Source: DASPKM01 sp036402175
GTDB lineage: Bacteria; Bacteroidota; Bacteroidia; Chitinophagales; Chitinophagaceae
Assembly (NCBI GenBank): GCA_036402175.1
Contig: DASWTK010000305.1
Span: 1-39,571, forward strand
Length of the DNA: 39,571 nt
Direction: 5' to 3'
The notes below the pieces were generated by a model. It saw nothing but the letters and a program-made list of their open reading frames with translations. It was not told the origin of the DNA and made no database searches. A program made the translations under genes and the position numbers. Below, in pieces: positions 32,917-39,571 of the stretch (positions are counted from its first letter, which is position 1; the number at the start of each line of letters is the position of its first letter).

Positions 32917-34608
32917 TTAAATTTTTAATCCGTTTTTCTTCAGGATTATCTGCTGCATTCCGGCTGAAATTGAGCTCCAGAGCAGGTTAAAAAATGATTT
33001 TCCGTGTTTCCTTTCGCGCACTACACCATTCGCTTTGCGCAACACTCCATCTTTGGGATTGTCGTCCTCGATAAAAAGGTTGGCAAACATGGTTTTCAGG
33101 CCTTTTTTTGCCAGGGTATCGTTCTCGATCTGGAGAACATTGACCTTCAGGTCTTCATATAAAAGATTCACATCGGCTTTTGCGTGTGTTGCATTGCCAG
33201 AGACGGTTGCCTCGAGTTGTTTCAGAATCCCTTTCCGGATCTCAATTTTAGCCACAGGAACCAGTATCGGATTCAGCTTATCGGCATCAATGGGTTCTGT
33301 GCGCACCTGTGAGCGCCATTTTCCTTCGGGACTGTTCAGGTCAAACTCGAAGTCGGCCTTTACAACCGAATTCAGAAACAACGCATTCAGATTGAGTTTG
33401 AGCCTCGGATCTTTCGATATCTTTTCAGGCACACTGGTAATATTCGACGCCTGGCCAGAGATCCTGCTGAATGAGATATTTGCCGTTTGTTTAGAAACAG
33501 CATTGTATTCTTTGTAGGTAAGGTCGATATTCCGGAAGATTGCAGACTGTATGGTAAATGGCATTTCAATGTTCCTGATCTTTTGTGAGAGCACAACATT
33601 GCGTTTATCAGCCGAAGGAAGCGGGAGCGATCGGTCCATATACATATCCATTGCTCCTTTTCCTATCCGGAGTTCTTTTATGAGCGCAATTCCTTCTTCT
33701 GCGAATGAGCTCATGTCAAATCCTTCGGCAACAATATCATCCAGCCTCAAACTATAACGTGTTGCCTGGTGATCCAGACGTTTGCTGTAATCCGTTTCGG
33801 AATATAGGGGGTTGATATAAAATGAATCCAGCGATGCTTTTTTTTCAGCCGACTGATAATTGAACCCGCTTACACCAATGCGGTACATGCTATCGGCGGT
33901 AAGGTGTGTATATTCCTTCAACCGCAGATTATAATGGCGTGCAGCAAGTTTTCGTTCCTGTCCGTCACCGGTCTCAAAGTGAACTTTTGTAAAAGAAAGG
34001 TATAAATGTTCTACAACGTCAAGCGTTCGTGTACCCGAAATAGTATCCGCTATCTGATATTCTATGGTTGCGTCAGCAATTCCAAAAGAGGCAATCTGCA
34101 GATCGGCAACGTGTTTTGAAATGAGGGCTGCCAGATTGGTTGAACTGCCTGATGTGTCTTTCACCAATCGATATTGTATGAGGTTGAAACGGGGCCTCGC
34201 AATCATCACCTGCCCGATCTTCAGGGTTTTATTTTTGAGATATTTGAGCCACCGGATATTTTTAAAGGCAAGCCTGTTTGTTTTTCCGCTCACCAGGAAA
34301 CGGGGAGCCTTACCCATTTGCTTCAATTTTCCAAACGCAACGGAATCGGGGATCAACTCAGGATTACGAATGGTGAGATTACCAGTGAGGGCGTTGATGT
34401 TAATATTTGTATAATTTAAAGTGTAAAGTCCATTGCTGGATTCATGTACCATTTCTCTCAGACGGCCATTTATCAGGCTTTTCAGATAGAGGTTGGTCCC
34501 TATGACCGCAAGCAATAACAGCAGTATTACAGACAGGGAAACCTTTCCCCATCTGGATTTCCATAGCTTTTGCAGAAATTCCCACCGTATCTTCTGACCT
34601 GCACCCAT
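32917..34608 (-). CDS. AsmA/DUF748-like single-pass membrane protein
   Basis: A 563-residue protein with one N-terminal membrane helix (about residues 22-42, VSLSVILLLLLAVIGTNLYL). A long periplasmic region follows, built of repeating beta-strand segments (LYTLNYTNININALTGNLTI, LKIGQVMIARPRFNLIQYRL). This layout fits the AsmA-like/DUF748 families, which are linked to envelope biogenesis and lipid transport between membranes. I cannot say which subfamily it belongs to. The C-terminal stretch (KSFFNLLWSSISAGMQQIIL) is amphipathic. It stands 121 bases upstream of gyrB on the same strand, an unrelated neighbour. Confidence 0.7.
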   Translation of the reverse strand: MGAGQKIRWEFLQKLWKSRWGKVSLSVILLLLLAVIGTNLYLKSLINGRLREMVHESSNGLYTLNYTNININALTGNLTIRNPELIPDSVAFGKLKQMGKAPRFLVSGKTNRLAFKNIRWLKYLKNKTLKIGQVMIARPRFNLIQYRLVKDTSGSSTNLAALISKHVADLQIASFGIADATIEYQIADTISGTRTLDVVEHLYLSFTKVHFETGDGQERKLAARHYNLRLKEYTHLTADSMYRIGVSGFNYQSAEKKASLDSFYINPLYSETDYSKRLDHQATRYSLRLDDIVAEGFDMSSFAEEGIALIKELRIGKGAMDMYMDRSLPLPSADKRNVVLSQKIRNIEMPFTIQSAIFRNIDLTYKEYNAVSKQTANISFSRISGQASNITSVPEKISKDPRLKLNLNALFLNSVVKADFEFDLNSPEGKWRSQVRTEPIDADKLNPILVPVAKIEIRKGILKQLEATVSGNATHAKADVNLLYEDLKVNVLQIENDTLAKKGLKTMFANLFIEDDNPKDGVLRKANGVVRERKHGKSFFNLLWSSISAGMQQIILKKNGLKI

Positions 34609-34684
34609 TTATCGTTTTTGTGTAAAATCTTTCAAATATCAGGCCCACAGGTAAGGGCATGTAGGTAAATTGACCGTCCCAGTG

Positions 34685-34692
34685 TACATTTG
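34685..34692 (+). promoter_or_regulatory. candidate -7 element of the AraC gene
   Basis: TACATTTG fits TAnnTTTG and ends 9 bases before the ATG at 34702, leaving a leader of only a few bases. TTGACC upstream is closer than the usual -33 spacing. Confidence 0.4.
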
Positions 34693-34701
34693 CAGACTGT
34701 A

Positions 34702-35640
34702 ATGCATGCACCCCTGGACATATTATCACTCGCTTATAAACAACCGGTTCTACACGATGATCTGCAATTGCTGCAGGAAAAAGAACAACATATACCCGGT
34801 TCGGTCCAGTATGTGATCAGGCGATACCGCAGACAACCGCAATGGAATGTGGATGACGCTGGTATTCTTGTTTATCATTATCAGAAAAAGCAACCTCAGG
34901 AAAACTACCTTGAATTAAAGTTTTGTGTTTCAGGTAATGTTTACTGCAAACAGAAGGACATTGAATGTGATCTGTGCAAGCACAATGCATCCCGGAATTG
35001 TGTTGAAAGGGTTGACAGCATGGATGTTCTCAGTTTTCGCTTTTCTCCCGGGCAGTTATCACAGTTCGTTAAGCCGAGAAAGATAGACGTGCTTACCGAT
35101 GAGGTGCTCAATTTTCAGCACGCATCGTCATTTACAAAGATCCTTCCGCTTTGCGGGAAGACACGAATGGTGCTGGAAGCTTTATTGAATCATTCTTATT
35201 CGGGCAGCCTTGAAAATATTTTCATCAATGCGCAAATGCAGATGCTGTTACTGTACAGCCTGGATTGCATGCTTGGTGAAAAAGAAGTTGAATCGTTCAA
35301 CTGTAAATTCCTGGCTAATGAAGATGGTCGCGAGAAGATCATTAAAGCAAGGGAAATATTACTTCAGCATATAGGTGAGCCAATCACAATAAAGGAATTA
35401 AGCCGCAAAGTAGCCATCAACGAGTGCTATCTGAAGAAAGGCTTCAAGGAAATGTTCGGAACTACCATCTTTGATTTTTATCAGAGTCAGCGTATGGAGC
35501 ACGCTAAATACCTTTTGTATGAAAAAGGTCTGAACGTAACGGAAGTCTCCCTGATGCTTGGTTATTCATCCATCTCGCATTTTTCAACTGCATTCAAGAA
35601 ACACACCGGCCTCAAGCCATGCGAGCTGCTTCTGCATTGA
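34702..35640 (+). CDS. AraC-family transcriptional regulator with cysteine cluster
   Basis: A 312-residue regulator. The C-terminal AraC DNA-binding domain has two helix-turn-helix motifs: EPITIKELSRKVAINECYLK with GFKEMFGTTIFDFY, and LNVTEVSLMLGYSSISHFST with AFKKHTGLKP. The N-terminal sensing part (about residues 1-200) contains four cysteines with spacing C-x6-C-x2-C-x7-C (Cys82, 89, 92, 100), in NVYCKQKDIECDLCKHNASR and the following NC, plus Cys75. This could bind a metal or iron-sulfur cluster. ATG 34702 was chosen over a TTG at 34690 that overlaps the promoter element. A FecA-like receptor gene lies downstream on the same strand and is a plausible target. Confidence 0.88.
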   Translation: MHAPLDILSLAYKQPVLHDDLQLLQEKEQHIPGSVQYVIRRYRRQPQWNVDDAGILVYHYQKKQPQENYLELKFCVSGNVYCKQKDIECDLCKHNASRNCVERVDSMDVLSFRFSPGQLSQFVKPRKIDVLTDEVLNFQHASSFTKILPLCGKTRMVLEALLNHSYSGSLENIFINAQMQMLLLYSLDCMLGEKEVESFNCKFLANEDGREKIIKAREILLQHIGEPITIKELSRKVAINECYLKKGFKEMFGTTIFDFYQSQRMEHAKYLLYEKGLNVTEVSLMLGYSSISHFSTAFKKHTGLKPCELLLH

Positions 35641-35698
35641 AATAAAGAATCTGAATATTTATTGTAAGAATTTTTTCAACTGAAAGAGTAATTGCATG

Positions 35699-36145
35699 TT
35701 ATGCAACGGGAATCGCTTCTTTGAGCGTTTCTTTATATGATGAGTTGAACAGCCAGGTCAGACTAAATACAAGCGCGGAGATCTCAAAGTTGTCCAGCTT
35801 TTCTCCGCCTTCAAAAGCGCATTTCGCTATTACTTTTTTACTTCTGTCAAGTATTTCAATTCCGCTTCCGGAGAGATTGTAATAAAATTTTTTATCTACA
35901 AGATGAAGTACACCCTTATGCTGATTTCTGATATGGGAATTTTCGCCGATCTCAACACCGTATTCTGTAGTGAAATGGATCTTCGTATGAAGGAATCCTG
36001 CTTCGCTTAGAAAGAAAAGTCTTCTCTGGGTACCGTGTATCCTGATGGATCTTGATTGCTGATTGTATTTTATGCTTGCTATTTCCTGGAAACCTTTCTT
36101 TAAAATAAAAGCCGAATGATCGATTGTAGTTAGACTTAAGTTCAT
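35699..36145 (-). CDS. hypothetical protein, 148 residues, beta-rich
   Basis: I do not recognise this family. The 148-residue product has no signal peptide. It has many short beta-like segments (SRSIRIHGTQRRLFFLSEAG, FTTEYGVEIGENSHIRN, FYYNLSGSGIEILDRSKKVI) and a C-terminal helix (FEISALVFSLTWLFNSSYKE). The pattern of a hydrophobic C-terminal helix after a beta-rich core recalls Tubby/LURP-one-like folds, but this is only an impression. It sits between the AraC regulator and the receptor gene, on the opposite strand to both. Confidence 0.6.
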   Translation of the reverse strand: MNLSLTTIDHSAFILKKGFQEIASIKYNQQSRSIRIHGTQRRLFFLSEAGFLHTKIHFTTEYGVEIGENSHIRNQHKGVLHLVDKKFYYNLSGSGIEILDRSKKVIAKCAFEGGEKLDNFEISALVFSLTWLFNSSYKETLKEAIPVA

Positions 36146-36503
36146 ATTAGCAGGAATATGGACAAAAGGTATTCATAATTACGGTAGGAAAATGGGGTGT
36201 TCATAATAAGTTAATACAAACTTAATACTGGCTGAATAACGCGCTGAAAATTGACGGCGATCAACCTGTTCAGATCACCTCGTTGACTTACACCTCTTCT
36301 TTACATCCCTCTGTAACTTCAAAACACCGCAGGGCAAATTTGCCGGCGGTATCCAACAGCCGGTTCAAATGCTGAGTACCTTGATTGTGCGTTTGTCATC
36401 TTTTCAATGACAATTTTCCACTAATTGTTACACATTTCGTAAACCCATTTTCCATTCGCGTAACAAGCCCATCACGCTTTTGAAACAACTTGCAGCCTCT
36501 TAA
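36146..36503. promoter_or_regulatory. divergent intergenic region upstream of the TonB-dependent receptor
   Basis: This 358-base gap lies between the divergent 148-residue gene and the receptor gene. It carries a direct repeat TTAATAC at 36211-36217 and 36222-36228, an 11-base period that would place two sites on one DNA face, as expected for an AraC-type or other dimeric regulator. No gene or strong hairpin is seen. I could not identify a convincing Fur-type box or a matched -33/-7 pair. Confidence 0.35.
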
Positions 36504-38762
36504 ATGCGTGTAATAATGAAAGGAATTGTAACGACCGTATTTTCACTGCTTACCCTTGGTACCATTCATGCTCAGGAATCCATTCAGGTTATTCCTGATA
36601 CCTCAAAGCCAGTTTATAATTATCTGACAGAGATCACCATAGTCGGACGTGGGAGCAAAAGCGATATTCAGCAAATGCCGGAGATAGTTGGCACCAGCAT
36701 ATATGCCGGAAAGAAGAGCTCGCTGGTTGTGATGGATAATGTTCACGGCAATATTGTAACCAATAACATGCGTCAGATCGTAGCCAAGATACCAGGCATT
36801 CACATCTGGGAAAGCGATGGAAGTGGCATTCAGATCGGCATAGCAGCAAGGGGTTTGAGCCCGAACAGAAGCTGGGAATTCAATGTAAGGCAAAATGGAT
36901 ACGATATTTCTTCAGACCCCTACGGTTATCCCGAGGCTTACTATAATCCGCAATTGCAGGCGGTACAGCGAATTCAGATCGTACGCGGTTCCGGCGCGCT
37001 ACAGTATGGTCCGCAATTCGGGGGGATGATCAACTATATCCTTCGTAATGGGAGCGAGATAAATAAGCCATTCGAATTTGAAACACAACAGACCGTTGGA
37101 AGTTTTGGATTATTCAATACTTATAATGCGGTAGGCGGCGAAACAAAGAAACTGCATTATTATGCATTCTTCGATCATCGTAATGCCGATGGCTGGCGCG
37201 AAAACAGCCGTTATAAAACCAATACCGGCTTCGCCACATTTACCTGGAAGTTCTCTCCAAAGGTTTCTGTAAACGCAGAATTTATGCGGTATAATATGGA
37301 GAGCCAGCAACCGGGTGGACTTACCGATTCACTATTCGCCATTGATCCTCAGAAAAGCTACCGGTCGCGCAACTGGTTCAGCACACCATGGACAACAGCG
37401 GCTTTATCAACAGACATCGCGTTGAATGCATCGAGCAGGCTTAATGTAAAGCTTTCGGGAATGTGGGGCGACAGGAACAGCATTGGATATCTGAAAACTA
37501 TCAATGTAAAGGATACCATCAATGCGGCAACACTTCAGTATAATAACAGAGAACTTGCCCGCGATAAATACAGGAACTTTGGAATTGAAGGAAGATATCT
37601 CACAGATTATAATTTACTCAGCGCCGTAAGCACATTCTCTGCCGGCCTGCGGTATTTCAAAGGCAACACATACCGTTTGCAAAGAGGAAAAGGAGATACA
37701 GGATCTGATTATAATACCGATCTGCAGGAAGCTGCTTATCCCACTGAACTGGATTTCGATAACAATAACGCGGCTGTATTCGCGGAAAATGTTTTCAGGC
37801 TTACCAGAAAGCTCATCTTTATTCCGGGAATCAGGTTCGAACACATTTCTTCAGTTGTTGATGGCAGGCTTGCCTTTAATTCAAATGGAACTGAAAGCCG
37901 TATCAATAACGAAAAGCGCACCCGCAATTTCGTTCTGTTCGGTGCAGGCGCGGAATATCATATCACTAAAAGCACGGAGTTCTATGCCAACTATACCCAG
38001 GCATACAGGCCAATGTTATTTACAGATCTGAGCGCGTCACCAACAACAGACGTGATTGATCCGGACCTGGAAGATGCAAAGGGATACAATATCGATCTTG
38101 GTTACAGGGGAAAAGTAAAGGATTACCTGTTCTTCGACCTGAGCGGTTTTTATTTGAAATATAATGACCGTATCGGTACGCTTACACAGCAACGTGCTGA
38201 TGGCAGTTTTTATAATTACCGCACTAATGTTGGGAACAGCATCAGCAAAGGTTTTGAGGGATTGGTTGAATTTGATCCTGTTCGTGCCCTTAATCCCAAT
38301 CCAAAGTATGGAAGCGTAAGTGTATTTACATCGTACGCATATACCAACGCGAAGTATGGAGACCTTAAAGAAATCAAAAGAAGCGGAAATTCACTTGTTG
38401 AAAGCACATTGAAGAATAATAAGGTTGAAAACGCGCCGGAGCATATCATACGCGCAGGCATTACTTATAATGTAAAAGGACTTTCAATAACTTATCAGTT
38501 AAGTCATGTAAGCGAAGCTTTCAGTAATGCCAATAATACAGTAGCTCCAACTGCTGATGGCAATAACGGGCTGATACCTGCTTATACGATCAGCGATATC
38601 AGTATAAATTATAAATTCCTGAAAAACTACAATATCCGCGCGGGCATTAATAACGTTGCCGATGCAAGCTATTTTACCCGCAGGGCCGGAGGATATCCGG
38701 GCCCGGGACTCATGCCCGCAGACGGCAGATCGGTATTTTTATCTGTCGGCGCTAAGCTGTGA
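36504..38762 (+). CDS. FecA-like TonB-dependent outer-membrane receptor
   Basis: A 752-residue TonB-dependent receptor for energised uptake across the outer membrane. A signal peptide ends at THAQ-like IHAQ (about residue 24), and a TonB-box-like region (TEITIVGRGSKSDI) follows. The plug domain has IQIGIAARGLSPNRSWEFNV, PYGYPEAYYNPQLQAVQRIQ and IVRGSGALQYGPQFGGMINY, which resemble ferric-citrate receptor FecA. The barrel ends FLSVGAKL. Unlike the SusC proteins it lacks the N-terminal regulatory-like domain and a SusD partner. Either ATG 36504 or ATG 36516 (MKGIVTTVFSLL) could be the start. A ferric siderophore or citrate is the likely cargo, by family. A terminator follows. Confidence 0.9.
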   Translation: MRVIMKGIVTTVFSLLTLGTIHAQESIQVIPDTSKPVYNYLTEITIVGRGSKSDIQQMPEIVGTSIYAGKKSSLVVMDNVHGNIVTNNMRQIVAKIPGIHIWESDGSGIQIGIAARGLSPNRSWEFNVRQNGYDISSDPYGYPEAYYNPQLQAVQRIQIVRGSGALQYGPQFGGMINYILRNGSEINKPFEFETQQTVGSFGLFNTYNAVGGETKKLHYYAFFDHRNADGWRENSRYKTNTGFATFTWKFSPKVSVNAEFMRYNMESQQPGGLTDSLFAIDPQKSYRSRNWFSTPWTTAALSTDIALNASSRLNVKLSGMWGDRNSIGYLKTINVKDTINAATLQYNNRELARDKYRNFGIEGRYLTDYNLLSAVSTFSAGLRYFKGNTYRLQRGKGDTGSDYNTDLQEAAYPTELDFDNNNAAVFAENVFRLTRKLIFIPGIRFEHISSVVDGRLAFNSNGTESRINNEKRTRNFVLFGAGAEYHITKSTEFYANYTQAYRPMLFTDLSASPTTDVIDPDLEDAKGYNIDLGYRGKVKDYLFFDLSGFYLKYNDRIGTLTQQRADGSFYNYRTNVGNSISKGFEGLVEFDPVRALNPNPKYGSVSVFTSYAYTNAKYGDLKEIKRSGNSLVESTLKNNKVENAPEHIIRAGITYNVKGLSITYQLSHVSEAFSNANNTVAPTADGNNGLIPAYTISDISINYKFLKNYNIRAGINNVADASYFTRRAGGYPGPGLMPADGRSVFLSVGAKL

Positions 38763-38784
38763 GTTGAATTACAGTTTGAGTATA

Positions 38785-38816
38785 AGCCGGTGAGCGTTTT
38801 TGTTCACCGGCTTTTT
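38785..38816 (+). terminator. intrinsic terminator of the TonB-dependent receptor gene
   Basis: The stem AGCCGGTGA / TCACCGGCT (38785-38812) has a T-rich loop and is followed by a short T-run. It lies 22 bases past the stop. Confidence 0.85.
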
Positions 38817-38921
38817 CATTGCCCTATGTCTGGCGTATTAATTGCCGCTTACATCATTATGTGGAAGTTGGGAAACAGGGAGAAGACAATTTTGTCCCTT
38901 TGAATATTTAAATCTTTGAAA

Positions 38922-39571
38922 ATGAAACGACTTTTTTTGATCATCAGTTTATTCGCATTTTATTTTGTTGATGCGCAACGGGTGAACCAATGTGGAATTA
39001 TTATTCCACCTCAGCGTTCTACATCAAGCTTTTCTTCAGTCTATGAGGCCGGTCAGTATATTGAAACCATGCTTGACAGCATCAACTGGAAAGAAAATTT
39101 CCTGGTGAGAGAACAGAACGGTATTAATAACGCATATGCCACTATCATACGTAACCGGAGATACATTGTTTACGACAATAATTTTCTTGAGAACCTGGAC
39201 GCTTATGCCGGAACAAAATGGGCTTCGGTCAGCGTACTTGCACATGAAATGGGTCATCATTACCGTAATCACGTTGTAGATACAAGGGGTAGTACGCCTC
39301 CTAAAGAAATTGAAGCAGATTATTTTTCTGGTTATGTAATGGCAAAACTTGGCGCCTCATTGAATGAGGCGATTGCGGCAATGGAACAGATCGCTTCGCC
39401 GCGTGCCAGTTCCTCGCATCCCGCGAAAGCAGACCGGCTGGCATCAATAACCCGGGGTTGGAATTATGCAAAGGGGCTGACTTCAACAAATCCGCCCGGC
39501 ACTACCACACCGGCTCCTCAACCGCAGCAAAATCCTCCTCCGCCTTCAAATGATGCAAGCTGGATTCATTT
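38922..39571 (+). CDS. secreted HExxH zinc metallopeptidase (M48-like), cut by window edge
   Basis: The first 216 codons are present and the frame is open at the right edge. A signal peptide (MKRLFLIISLFAFYFVDAQ) is followed by a domain with the zinc site HEMGHH (residues 108-113, in VSVLAHEMGHHYRNHV). About 20 residues later comes EIEADYFSGYVMAKLGASL, the third-ligand Glu/Asp region typical of M48 peptidases. SHPAKADRLASI is also M48-like. A Pro/Gln/Thr-rich linker begins at about residue 195, so a further domain probably follows outside the window. It is likely a periplasmic or secreted protease; the substrate is unknown. Confidence 0.8.
   Translation, partial: MKRLFLIISLFAFYFVDAQRVNQCGIIIPPQRSTSSFSSVYEAGQYIETMLDSINWKENFLVREQNGINNAYATIIRNRRYIVYDNNFLENLDAYAGTKWASVSVLAHEMGHHYRNHVVDTRGSTPPKEIEADYFSGYVMAKLGASLNEAIAAMEQIASPRASSSHPAKADRLASITRGWNYAKGLTSTNPPGTTTPAPQPQQNPPPPSNDASWIH

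Noticed and set aside
33035..33517. 160-codon open frame antisense to the AsmA-like gene
   Set aside because: Its Ser- and Phe-rich translation is a shadow of the minus-strand gene.

Overview
The window looks like a chromosomal segment of a Bacteroidota bacterium, most likely family Chitinophagaceae. The evidence is two SusC/SusD pairs with typical signal peptides and lipoboxes, several small outer-membrane beta-barrels, promoter -7 elements of the Bacteroidota form TAnnTTTG, and a housekeeping gene set (dnaG, gatB, prfA, gcvH, gyrB, recO) with Chitinophagaceae-like protein sequences. There is no CRISPR array, transposase, prophage gene, rRNA or tRNA that I can support.

Layout. 1-2360: 5' end of dnaG (minus), a SAM methyltransferase, an outer-membrane barrel protein and an 83-residue orphan. 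2411-6635: a membrane-anchored protein of unknown family, then a striking modular inverted-repeat element (3485-3945), then gatB and a TlpA-type thiol-disulfide lipoprotein. 6735-18754 (all minus): an RND/MMPL-type exporter followed by two complete SusC-SusD pairs, each pair ending in a clear intrinsic terminator. No glycan-degrading enzymes are attached. 18917-24502: recO (broken by one missing T), an amidohydrolase, prfA, a possible small RNA, then an operon of ECF sigma factor, RskA-type anti-sigma and VanZ-like protein, then gcvH. 24580-27442: cyclophilin, a small conserved-looking protein, a beta-barrel protein and an AlkB-type alkane monooxygenase. 27608-30341: a DUF1800/DUF1501 pair. 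30528-34608 (minus): a 67-residue protein, gyrB and an AsmA-like anchored protein. 34702-38762: an AraC regulator with a cysteine cluster, a 148-residue orphan and a FecA-like TonB-dependent receptor. The window ends in a secreted HExxH metallopeptidase.

How the genes work together. Much of the accessory content concerns the envelope: three TonB-dependent receptors, two SusD lipoproteins, several barrels, an exporter and a periplasmic redox protein. The AraC gene may control the nearby FecA-like receptor. The sigma/anti-sigma pair is a self-contained signalling unit.

I do not see a convincing new multi-gene system. The most unusual items are the heptamer-based inverted repeat at 3485-3945, the single-base recO frameshift in a T homopolymer, a possible terminator-capped small RNA after prfA, and -7 promoter elements that abut start codons (possible leaderless mRNAs). 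Gene calls rest on reading translations and motifs by eye; no database search was run.
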